Source of the DNA: Actinomycetes bacterium
GTDB taxonomy: Bacteria > Actinomycetota > Actinomycetes > Mycobacteriales > Mycobacteriaceae
Direction of reading: 5' to 3'
Assembly: GCA_029780675.1 (NCBI GenBank)
Contig: JAKOYE010000254.1
Location: 1-41,586 of the forward strand
DNA: 41,586 nucleotides
Each line of letters begins with the position of its first letter. Position 1 is the stretch's first letter. This document shows, piece by piece, positions 24,912 to 31,673 of the stretch. The position numbers were made by a program, and so were the translations under genes. A model generated the notes under the pieces. The model was not told the origin of the DNA, made no database searches, and saw nothing but the letters and a program-made list of their open reading frames with translations.

Positions 24912-24917
24912 TAGAAT
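24912..24917 (+). promoter_or_regulatory. Candidate -10 element, sterol-desaturase-family gene
   Basis: TAGAAT fits TANNNT and predicts a start near 24924, with a leader of about 12 bases that contains the GGGAGG ribosome site at 24925-24930. Confidence 0.45.
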
Positions 24918-24935
24918 CCCGTCCGGGAGGTGCCC

Positions 24936-25862
24936 GTGGATCGGATCGCAGACGTTTTCGCGGCAATGCCGTCGCCGATGCGCGACCCGGTGCTTTTCGC
25001 GATTCCGTTCTTCCTGCTGCTGCTGACCCTGGAGTGGGCCGCGGCGCGCAAACTCGAGAAGGCCGACGGGGGCACCGAGCCGGGCCGACCCGCCGTCGGG
25101 TCCTACCTGTCCCCGGACGCCAAGGCCTCGATCTCCATGGGCCTGGTGTCGATCCTGACGATGGGAGCGTGGAAGTTCCTGGGACTTCTGGGCTACGCCG
25201 CGCTGTACGTCTACGTCGCGCCGTGGCAACTCTCGCCCCGGGACTGGTACACCTGGGTGATCGCGCTCGTCGGCGTCGACCTGCTGTTCTACGTCTATCA
25301 CCGGATCGCGCACCGCGTGCGTCTGGTGTGGGCCACCCACCAGGCGCACCATTCCAGCCGGTACTTCAACTTCGCGACCGCACTGCGGCAGAAGTGGAAC
25401 AACAGCGGCGAGCTGGTCATGTGGGCGCCGCTGCCACTGCTCGGGGTGCCGCCGTGGATGGTTTTCTTCAGTTTCTCGATCAGCCTGGTCTACCAGTTCT
25501 GGATTCACACCGAACGAATCGGGAAGCTGCCGCGGCCCATCGAGTTCGTGTTCAACACCCCGTCGCATCATCGGGTGCACCACGGTATGGATCCGGAGTA
25601 CCTGGACCGCAACTACGGCGGGATTCTGATCATCTGGGACCGGATGTTCGGCAGCTTCCAGCCGGAGATCTTCCGCCCGCATTACGGGTTGACCAAGCCG
25701 GTCGACACCTTCAACATCTGGAAACTCGAGACGCACGAGTACGTCGCCATCGCCCGCGACGTACGGGCCGCCACCCGGTGGCGTGACCGATTCGGCTACG
25801 TGTTCGGGCCGCCGGGCTGGGTACCGGCCGGCACATCGGTATCGGCGGGAAAGGCGGGATAG
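24936..25862 (+). CDS. Sterol desaturase / fatty-acid hydroxylase superfamily protein
   Basis: A 308-residue membrane protein with four to five hydrophobic spans. It has the eight-histidine diiron signature: HRIAH, HQAHHSS and HHRVHHG. Members hydroxylate or desaturate lipids (sterols, ether lipids, carotenoids, fatty acids) using O2. The substrate cannot be read from sequence; a mycobacterial membrane lipid is the natural guess. The GTG at 24936 sits five bases after GGGAGG; the GTG at 24930 overlaps that site and is less likely. The khtT-like gene starts four bases after its stop, so the three genes from here form an operon. Confidence 0.9.
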   Translation: MDRIADVFAAMPSPMRDPVLFAIPFFLLLLTLEWAAARKLEKADGGTEPGRPAVGSYLSPDAKASISMGLVSILTMGAWKFLGLLGYAALYVYVAPWQLSPRDWYTWVIALVGVDLLFYVYHRIAHRVRLVWATHQAHHSSRYFNFATALRQKWNNSGELVMWAPLPLLGVPPWMVFFSFSISLVYQFWIHTERIGKLPRPIEFVFNTPSHHRVHHGMDPEYLDRNYGGILIIWDRMFGSFQPEIFRPHYGLTKPVDTFNIWKLETHEYVAIARDVRAATRWRDRFGYVFGPPGWVPAGTSVSAGKAG

Positions 25863-25866
25863 CCCG

Positions 25867-26367
25867 ATGGGCATCGACATCCACGAGACGCTGCTACCGG
25901 GTGTGGGGCTGCGTTACGAGTTCGACAACGTCGACGGTGACCGGATCTGTGTGATCGCCCGCCGCCGGGGCGAATTCGAGTTCTTCGTCTCCACCGCCGC
26001 GGACCCGGACAGTGCCCAGCGGGTGTTCCGGCTCACCGACACCGAGGCCGACGCGCTGGCCCAGATCTTGGGTGCCCCGCGGATGGTGGAAAGTTTCGCC
26101 GACCTGAGCAGGGAGGTGCCCGGACTGGAGGCCGGCCAGATCGAGGTGCTGCCGGACTCCCGCTACGCGGGACGCCCACTCGGTGACACCCGGGCCCGGA
26201 CCCGCACCGGGGCCTCGGTGGTGGCGCTCGTCCGGGGCGACAAGGTGGTGGCCTCGCCCGGGCCCGATGAGGTGCTGCGCGCCGCGGACGTATTGGTGGT
26301 CATCGGCACCGCCGACGGGATCGCCGGAGTTCGTCACCTCATCGAGCAGGCCATCGATCAGACCTGA
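25867..26367 (+). CDS. KhtT-like regulatory subunit of K+/H+ antiporter (RCK_C/TrkA-C domain)
   Basis: A 166-residue cytoplasmic protein. The C-terminal 80 residues are an RCK_C domain (EVLPDSRYAGRPLGDTRARTRTGASVVALVRG, then ADVLVVIGT), the ligand-gating module of potassium transport. The N-terminal half (YEFDNVDGDRICVIARRRGEFEFF) matches the extension of KhtT-type subunits. It should sit on the antiporter encoded next and gate it by nucleotide, pH or cation. I recall Rv3237c/Rv3236c as the same pair in M. tuberculosis. The antiporter GTG starts two bases after its stop. Confidence 0.88.
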   Translation: MGIDIHETLLPGVGLRYEFDNVDGDRICVIARRRGEFEFFVSTAADPDSAQRVFRLTDTEADALAQILGAPRMVESFADLSREVPGLEAGQIEVLPDSRYAGRPLGDTRARTRTGASVVALVRGDKVVASPGPDEVLRAADVLVVIGTADGIAGVRHLIEQAIDQT

Positions 26368-26369
26368 CG

Positions 26370-27491
26370 GTGGCGATATCCGCGGGACTGCTGCTCGAAC
26401 TCGGTCTCATCCTCGTTGCGCTGACCGTCCTGGGGGCGGGTGCCCGCCGCTACGGGCTTTCTCCGATCCCGCTGTATCTGCTGGCCGGACTTTTCCTCGG
26501 TGACGGCGGGATTCCGGTTCCGGAGGCGGCGGACTTCCTCGAGACCGGGGCCTCGATCGGAGTCGTGCTCCTGCTGCTGACCCTGGGTCTGGAGTTCTCG
26601 GTGATCGAGTTCACCGCGAGCCTGCGCCGGCACCTGCCGTCCGCCGCGGTGGATCTCGTCCTCAACGCCACGCCCGGGGCGATTGCCGGATGGCTGCTCG
26701 GCCTGAACGGTGCCGGGATACTGGCGCTGGCCGGCGTCACCTACATCTCGTCCTCCGGGGTCATCGCGCGACTCCTGGGCGACCTGCGCCGTCTCGGCAA
26801 CCGCGAAACACCCGCGGTGCTCTCGGTGCTGGTGCTCGAGGACTTCTCGATGGCCGCATACCTGCCGCTGCTGACCGTCATGGCCTCCGGCGGTTCGGTG
26901 GCCGAGGCGATGCTGTGGATGGCGGTGGCGCTGGGGGCGCTCGGACTGGCCTTCCTCGTCTCCTACCGCTGGGGACACCACGTCGGCCGGGCGATCGGTC
27001 ACCCCGAGGACGAGCAATTGCTGCTGCGGATCCTCGGACTGACGCTGATCGTGGCCGCCGTGGCCGAGGAGATCCACGCCTCGGCCGCGGTGGGTGCCTT
27101 CCTGGTGGGACTGACACTGACCGGACGGACCGCCGACCGGGCCCGCGCCGTTCTGGGTCCGCTGCGCGACCTCTTCGCCGCGGCGTTCTTCCTGTCCATC
27201 GGATTCGCCGTCGCACCCGCCGAACTGTTGCCGCAGCTTCCCGCCGCGCTCGCCCTGGCAGCGGTGACGGCGGTGACCAAGATCGCCACCGGGGTCTATG
27301 CCGCACGCCGGGACGGCGCGGCCCGGCCCGGACAACTGCGGGCCGGGACCGCGCTCATCGCCCGCGGGGAGTTCTCGCTGGTTATCATCGGCCTGGTCGG
27401 CGCCGGGTCCGGCGTCCTGGCGGCGATCGCCACCCCGTACGTCTTCGTGCTCGCGATCGCCGGTCCGCTGATCGCCCGGTTCACCCGATAG
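26370..27491 (+). CDS. CPA2-family cation/proton antiporter (KhtU/KefB-like)
   Basis: A 373-residue membrane protein with about 12 helices of the Na+/H+ exchanger fold. Conserved segments include LLLLTLGLEFS, VLEDFSMA near the ion site, and HASAAVGAFLVGLTLTGR. It has no fused cytoplasmic RCK domain; that role is supplied in trans by the preceding gene. It likely expels K+ (or Na+) for H+ to control pH and turgor. The GTG start is coupled to the upstream stop. After it comes a 157-base gap with the lectin promoter. Confidence 0.9.
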   Translation: MAISAGLLLELGLILVALTVLGAGARRYGLSPIPLYLLAGLFLGDGGIPVPEAADFLETGASIGVVLLLLTLGLEFSVIEFTASLRRHLPSAAVDLVLNATPGAIAGWLLGLNGAGILALAGVTYISSSGVIARLLGDLRRLGNRETPAVLSVLVLEDFSMAAYLPLLTVMASGGSVAEAMLWMAVALGALGLAFLVSYRWGHHVGRAIGHPEDEQLLLRILGLTLIVAAVAEEIHASAAVGAFLVGLTLTGRTADRARAVLGPLRDLFAAAFFLSIGFAVAPAELLPQLPAALALAAVTAVTKIATGVYAARRDGAARPGQLRAGTALIARGEFSLVIIGLVGAGSGVLAAIATPYVFVLAIAGPLIARFTR

Positions 27492-27592
27492 CGGCGCCCC
27501 GTTCCCCCGTGCGCATCGGACCGGTCGGGGCCGGGCTTCGACTCCCGATCCGATGTTTGCCGTACGGCCCCTGCACGGCTCCGATTTCCCGG

Positions 27593-27598
27593 TAGGCT
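27593..27598 (+). promoter_or_regulatory. Candidate -10 element, lectin gene
   Basis: TAGGCT fits TANNNT. Transcription would start near 27605, with a leader of about 45 bases holding AGGAGG at 27632-27637. Confidence 0.35.
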
Positions 27599-27648
27599 CG
27601 CGGACGGCCCGTCCGCAAAGAGGCGGCTTACAGGAGGTAACAACTGTC

Positions 27649-28218
27649 GTGGGAGACACACTCAACGCAGGACAGAAGCTGGGCAAGGGAGATTCGCTCA
27701 CGTCGAACAACGGCGCGTACACCCTGACCCTGCAGGAGGACGGCAACCTGGTCCTGGCGGCCCGTGGTGAGGCGGTCTGGGCGACCGGCACCGACGGCCA
27801 GGGGGCTGACCGCGCCGAAGTCCAGACCGACGGCAACTTCGTCATCTACGCGGGGGACAAGCCGATCTGGCACAGCGACACCAAGGGTAAGAAGCACACC
27901 AAGCTGGTCGTTCAGGACGACCGCAACGTCGTGCTCTACTCCGACTCCGGCGCCGCCTGGGCGTCGAACACCGACACCGACGCCCCGCCGCCGCCGGAGG
28001 TCGTGGAGGAAGCTGTCGCGGAGGTCAAGGAGGTCGAGGTCGAGGTCGCTCCGGTGGTCAACGAGGTCAAGACCTACACCGTTGTCTCCGGTGACACCCT
28101 GTTCAACATCGCCAAGCAGTTCCTCGGCGACGGCAACCGCTACCCCGAGCTGGCCCAGTTCAACAACATCCCCAATCCCGATCACATCGAGGTCGGTCAG
28201 GTCATCAGGATTCCCTGA
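27649..28218 (+). CDS. Mannose-binding B-lectin with C-terminal LysM domain
   Basis: A 189-residue protein. Residues 1-110 form a bulb-type lectin beta-prism with three QxDxNxVxY sites: 29-37 (QEDGNLVLA, Tyr replaced by Ala), 59-67 (QTDGNFVIY) and 89-97 (QDDRNVVLY). An acidic Val/Glu linker (115-140) leads to a LysM domain (142-188, YTVVSGDTLFNIAKQFLGDG) that binds peptidoglycan-type glycans. It resembles the LysM mannose-binding lectin described from M. smegmatis. No signal peptide is encoded. The GTG at 27649 follows a strong AGGAGG; the frame upstream has no ATG in that context. It may tie cell wall to mannose-rich glycolipids if exported. Confidence 0.9.
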   Translation: MGDTLNAGQKLGKGDSLTSNNGAYTLTLQEDGNLVLAARGEAVWATGTDGQGADRAEVQTDGNFVIYAGDKPIWHSDTKGKKHTKLVVQDDRNVVLYSDSGAAWASNTDTDAPPPPEVVEEAVAEVKEVEVEVAPVVNEVKTYTVVSGDTLFNIAKQFLGDGNRYPELAQFNNIPNPDHIEVGQVIRIP

Positions 28219-28262
28219 CCCTCTCGGAGGGTGACGACGGGGCCCGCATGAGCGGCGGGCCC
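28218..28262 (+). terminator. Tandem hairpins after the lectin gene
   Basis: A 6-base stem with a 3-base loop (28218-28232) begins at the last base of the stop. It is followed by an 8-base stem, GGGCCCGC/GCGGGCCC (28240-28247 with 28255-28262). There is no U-run. Together they probably end the lectin transcript. Confidence 0.55.
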
Positions 28263-28360
28263 GCAGTCACAAGTCGGTAACGTTCGGCCGCGAGCGCCGA
28301 TACATAGTCGACATGTGATTGCGACCGCGTCGTTGACGGGTCGCCGACCGATCGGGGTGT

Positions 28361-29128
28361 ATGGTGGCCGGTTTCCTGCGATCCGTCATTCTTTCCGCCG
28401 CTGCGGCCGGAGTCGCGTGGGCATCCCTGGCGGTGCTCGGCGCTCCGGCCGCGGCGGCAGACCCGGTGCTGGCCGACCCGGTGAAGGCAGAGGTCGTGAC
28501 GGCCGACCTGACGCAGGCCGACACGGTGACCGTCTTCCCCGGGATGGAGATCCGTCAGGAATCGACCCTGTGCACCCTGGGCTACATCGACGCGGTCCAG
28601 CGCATCGCCTTCTCCGCCGGCCACTGCCGCGGCAGTGGCCGGGTCACCGATCGGAACGGTCGGTTCATCGGGACGGTCACCGCATCCCGCGACAACACCC
28701 CCGACGGCACCGTCGTGCGGACCGATCAGGTGATCTCCGACTACCAAACCATCGCTCTCGCCGACGACGTCGCGATCAACAATGTGCTGCCGAGCGGTCG
28801 TCAACTGGTGACGGACCCGACGGTCGTTCTCGCCCCCGGTCAGCAGGTCTGCCATTTCGGTGTGATCACCGGCGAAAGCTGCGGCACCATCGAGGGTGTC
28901 AACAACGGGTGGTTCACGATGGCGAACGGTGTGGTCAGCCAGAAGGGCGACTCCGGTGGCCCGGTTTACACCCACCTCGCGGACGGGACGGCCGTGATCA
29001 TCGGTTTGTTCAACAGCACCTGGGGTCATCTGCCCGCCGCGGTCTCGTGGCAGGCGACCAACCAGCAGCTGCGCGAGGACACGGGGGCGGGCGGCGTCAT
29101 CAGTGTCGCCGCCAGTGCCGTCAGCTGA
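28361..29128 (+). CDS. Exported chymotrypsin-like serine protease (Rv1815-like)
   Basis: A 255-residue precursor with a Sec signal peptide ending near AAA-DP (33/34). The trypsin-like fold shows H88 in FSAGHC, nucleophile S198 in [10 protein letters not shown], and D127 in SDYQTIAL as the likely third member. Cys pairs C71/C89 and C164/C174 fit the standard disulfides. It matches, from memory, Rv1815, which opens the same gene block in M. tuberculosis. It should act outside the membrane; substrates are unknown. The ATG at 28361 is used; the GTG three bases on is an alternative. Confidence 0.85.
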   Translation: MVAGFLRSVILSAAAAGVAWASLAVLGAPAAAADPVLADPVKAEVVTADLTQADTVTVFPGMEIRQESTLCTLGYIDAVQRIAFSAGHCRGSGRVTDRNGRFIGTVTASRDNTPDGTVVRTDQVISDYQTIALADDVAINNVLPSGRQLVTDPTVVLAPGQQVCHFGVITGESCGTIEGVNNGWFTMANGVVSQKGDSGGPVYTHLADGTAVIIGLFNSTWGHLPAAVSWQATNQQLREDTGAGGVISVAASAVS

Positions 29129-29155
29129 TCGGTTCCGGTGAGCCCGCGGGAAAAC

Positions 29156-29169
29156 TAGAACACGTTCTC
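29156..29169. promoter_or_regulatory. KstR-like operator upstream of flavoprotein gene
   Basis: The 14 bases TAGAACACGTTCTC match the KstR consensus TNNAACNNGTTNNA at all fixed positions but the last. The AGAAC/GTTCT arms are perfect. The site covers about -47 to -34 of the predicted start at 29203, so bound KstR would block the promoter. Confidence 0.65.
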
Positions 29170-29190
29170 GCCGCATCGGGCCGTCAGCGA

Positions 29191-29196
29191 TATCCT
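29191..29196 (+). promoter_or_regulatory. -10 element of leaderless promoter, flavoprotein
   Basis: TATCCT lies six bases before the ATG at 29203. The KstR-like dyad lies where the -35 region would be. Confidence 0.55.
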
Positions 29197-29202
29197 CGGC
29201 CC

Positions 29203-30672
29203 ATGACCGGCCTCGACATCCCCGCCACCATCGACGCCTCCGAGGTCAGCGACTGGTCCGACGACGTCGACGTCGTGGTGATCGGTTTCGGGATCGCGGG
29301 CGGGTGCGCCGCGGTGACCGCGGCGGCCGCAGGGGCTCGGGTTCTGGTGCTGGAACGGGCCGCCGCGGCAGGCGGCACGACGGCGATGGCCGGCGGGCAC
29401 TTCTACCTCGGCGGCGGCACCGCGGTTCAACGGGCTACCGGCCATGACGACAGCGTCGACGACATGTACTCCTACCTCGTCGCGATGTCCCGTGCGCCGG
29501 AGCATGACAAGATCCGGGCCTACTGCGAGGGCAGCGTCGAGCATTTCGACTGGCTGGAGGATCTGGGGATCCACTTCGAGCGCAGCTACTACCCGCACAA
29601 GGCGGTGATCCAGCCCAAGACGGAGGGGCTGATGTACACCGGCAACGAGAAGGTCTGGCCGTTCAACGACATTGCCCGGCCGGCGCCGCGGGGCCACAAG
29701 GTCCCGGTTCCGGGCGACACCCGGGGCGCGGCGATGGTGATCGATCTGCTGCTCAAGCGTGCCGATGCGCTCGGGGTGGAGATCCGGTACGAAACCGGGG
29801 CGATCAATCTGGTGATCGAGATCGGTGCGGTAGCCGGTGTCGCGTGGCGGCACTTCGGCCAGACCGGTGTGATCCGGTCCCGTGCCGTGGTGATCGCCGC
29901 GGGCGGATTCGTCATGAACAAGGACATGGTCGCCGCGTACACACCCAAACTCGCGGAGAAGCCTTTCGTGCTCGGCAACACCTACGACGACGGTCTGGGC
30001 ATTCGGTTGGGGGAGTCGGCGGGTGGCGCCACGAAACACATGGACCAGGCCTTCATCACCGCGCCGGTGTACCCGCCGGCTGTCCTGCTGACCGGCATCA
30101 TCGTCAACAAGCTGGGGCATCGCTTCGTCAGCGAGGACTCGTACCATTCGCGGACTTCGGGCTTCGTCATGGATCAGCCCGACAGCGCCGCCTACCTCAT
30201 CGTCGACGAGGCACACCTGCAGCGACCGGACTTACCTCTGATCACGTTCATCGACGGCTGGGAGACCGTCGAGGAGATGGAGGCGGCGCTGGGCATTCCG
30301 GCGGGAAACCTGGTTGCCACGCTTGACCGTTACAACCGCTACGCCGCGAAGGGGGAGGACCCGGACTTTCACAAGCAACCGGAGTTCCTCGCGCCGCAGG
30401 ATCATGGGCCGTGGGCGGCGTTCGACCTGTCCCTCGGCAAGGCCATGTACTCCGGTTTCACCGTCGGCGGCCTCGCCACCAGCGTCAACGGTGAAGTGCT
30501 CGGCCATGACTGCGCGCCTATTCCGGGCCTGTACGCGGCGGGGGCGTGTGCCTCGACCATCGCCCAGGACGGCAAGGGGTACTCCAGTGGGACGCAACTG
30601 GGCGCCGGGTCATTCTTCGGGCGTCGCGCCGGAGCCCACGCCGCGCACGCGGTGGGGGCGCAGGCGCGTTAG
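29203..30672 (+). CDS. FAD-dependent oxidoreductase, fumarate reductase/KstD-like (Rv1817-like)
   Basis: A 489-residue flavoprotein. The N-terminal FAD site is VVVIGFGIAGGCAAVTAA with the acidic residue of VLVLERA about 25 residues on, then GGTTAMAGGHFYLGGGT. The C-terminal FAD segment is GLYAAGACASTIAQDGKGYSSGT. The family holds 3-ketosteroid delta-1-dehydrogenases and flavocytochrome-c-like reductases. A KstR-like operator over its promoter makes a steroid or ring-compound substrate plausible. It occupies the place of Rv1817 in the M. tuberculosis order. The open frame runs back to 28315, but ATG 29203 is set by the FAD motif and promoter. The last 47 bases are the source of a 52-base repeat. 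Confidence 0.88.
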   Translation: MTGLDIPATIDASEVSDWSDDVDVVVIGFGIAGGCAAVTAAAAGARVLVLERAAAAGGTTAMAGGHFYLGGGTAVQRATGHDDSVDDMYSYLVAMSRAPEHDKIRAYCEGSVEHFDWLEDLGIHFERSYYPHKAVIQPKTEGLMYTGNEKVWPFNDIARPAPRGHKVPVPGDTRGAAMVIDLLLKRADALGVEIRYETGAINLVIEIGAVAGVAWRHFGQTGVIRSRAVVIAAGGFVMNKDMVAAYTPKLAEKPFVLGNTYDDGLGIRLGESAGGATKHMDQAFITAPVYPPAVLLTGIIVNKLGHRFVSEDSYHSRTSGFVMDQPDSAAYLIVDEAHLQRPDLPLITFIDGWETVEEMEAALGIPAGNLVATLDRYNRYAAKGEDPDFHKQPEFLAPQDHGPWAAFDLSLGKAMYSGFTVGGLATSVNGEVLGHDCAPIPGLYAAGACASTIAQDGKGYSSGTQLGAGSFFGRRAGAHAAHAVGAQAR

Positions 30673-30748
30673 TTCGGGCGCCGGAGCCCACGCCGCGCAC
30701 GCGGTGGGGGCGCAGGCGCGTTAGTTCGGGTGCCGGAGCCCACGCCGC
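30626..30748 (+). repeat. 52-bp tandem repeat spanning the flavoprotein 3' end
   Basis: Two identical 52-base copies (30626-30677, 30678-30729) and 19 bases of a third (30730-30748, one mismatch). Copy 1 includes the last codons and TAG stop of the flavoprotein; copy 2 repeats them outside the gene. Each copy holds an interrupted hairpin (30635-30656, repeated 52 bases on). The array ends 30 bases before the -10 of the next gene. Confidence 0.92.
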
Positions 30749-30778
30749 CTCGGCGGCGGCATTCTGGCGGGTGCCGAC

Positions 30779-30784
30779 TAGTGT
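30779..30784 (+). promoter_or_regulatory. -10 element of leaderless promoter, universal stress protein
   Basis: TAGTGT lies six bases before the ATG at 30791, the leaderless spacing. The 52-bp repeats end just upstream. Confidence 0.5.
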
Positions 30785-30790
30785 CCAGGA

Positions 30791-31666
30791 ATGACTACCG
30801 CATCTGAGGGGCTGCCCGTTGTCGTAGGTATCGACGGATCGGACACCGCCCTCGGCGGTGCCCGATGGGCCGCGGAGGTCGCGACCAGAAGCGCGCGTCC
30901 ACTCACGCTTGTGCACGCGATACCCAAGCTGGAATGGCATTTCACCGCCCCACCCGCCGGACTTGAGCAGAGCTCTGATGGCGACGTGGTGCTCGCCGCC
31001 GCGGAACAGGCAGTGCGGTCGATGCATCCGGATCTTGCGATCCGCACGGTGGCCGTCAGAGGTGCGGTCGCGACTGCCCTGGCAGACGCCTCCGAATCCG
31101 CCCGTTTCCTGGTGCTGGGCGAGGGTGCGGCGGGCCATCGCTCGCTCGGTGGGCATGTCGCAAGAACCGTCCATCGGGCCCGCTGTCCGATAGTGGTCTG
31201 GCGGCCCGCGGTCGCCAGGCGGACCGGCAAACCGCTGCCGATCGTCGTCGGCATCGACGAGTCTGATGCATCGACCCGAACGCTGGCCGAAGCTTTCGAC
31301 ATCGCCCGTACGTTGCATGCCCCGCTGATGGTGGTGCACATGTGGGAGATCGCCGCAGCGGTGGGGATGGGCGATCTCGGCGGTCAGGGAAACATGGACT
31401 GGCAATTACTCGACGTGTTGCAATCCCGGCAACGCCAACGGATGGACGAGTTGGTCGATCCGTACGCGCGGAAGTACCCGAACGCACACGTGGTCACGGT
31501 GTTCAAGGACATCAGCCCGGCGAAGGGCCTGGCCGAGCTCTCGAGGGACGCGCAGCTGGTTGTGGTGGGCAGTCACGGCCGCGGGAGGCTTGCCGACTCA
31601 ATCCTCGGTTCGGTCAGCCAGAACGTGATTCATCACGCCGAATGCCCGGTTCTGTTGGTGCGGTAA
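30791..31666 (+). CDS. Universal stress protein, two USP domains
   Basis: A 291-residue cytoplasmic protein made of two USP domains (about 8-138 and 147-291), each beginning VVGID-S(D). The second domain keeps the ATP-binding signature G-x2-G-x9-G-S (GSHGRGRLADSILGS). The first is altered there (GEGAAGHRSLGGH), so perhaps only one site binds ATP. Tandem USPs of this size are abundant in mycobacteria and often respond to hypoxia, but no DosR-type box was spotted upstream. It converges on the first ABC transporter with a 7-base gap. I do not recall a USP gene at this place in M. tuberculosis. Confidence 0.92.
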   Translation: MTTASEGLPVVVGIDGSDTALGGARWAAEVATRSARPLTLVHAIPKLEWHFTAPPAGLEQSSDGDVVLAAAEQAVRSMHPDLAIRTVAVRGAVATALADASESARFLVLGEGAAGHRSLGGHVARTVHRARCPIVVWRPAVARRTGKPLPIVVGIDESDASTRTLAEAFDIARTLHAPLMVVHMWEIAAAVGMGDLGGQGNMDWQLLDVLQSRQRQRMDELVDPYARKYPNAHVVTVFKDISPAKGLAELSRDAQLVVVGSHGRGRLADSILGSVSQNVIHHAECPVLLVR

Positions 31667-31673
31667 CGACCCG

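Noticed and set aside
28315..29202. N-terminal extension of the flavoprotein by 296 codons
   Set aside because: It is the protease gene read in another frame. The FAD motif begins right after ATG 29203, which has its own -10.
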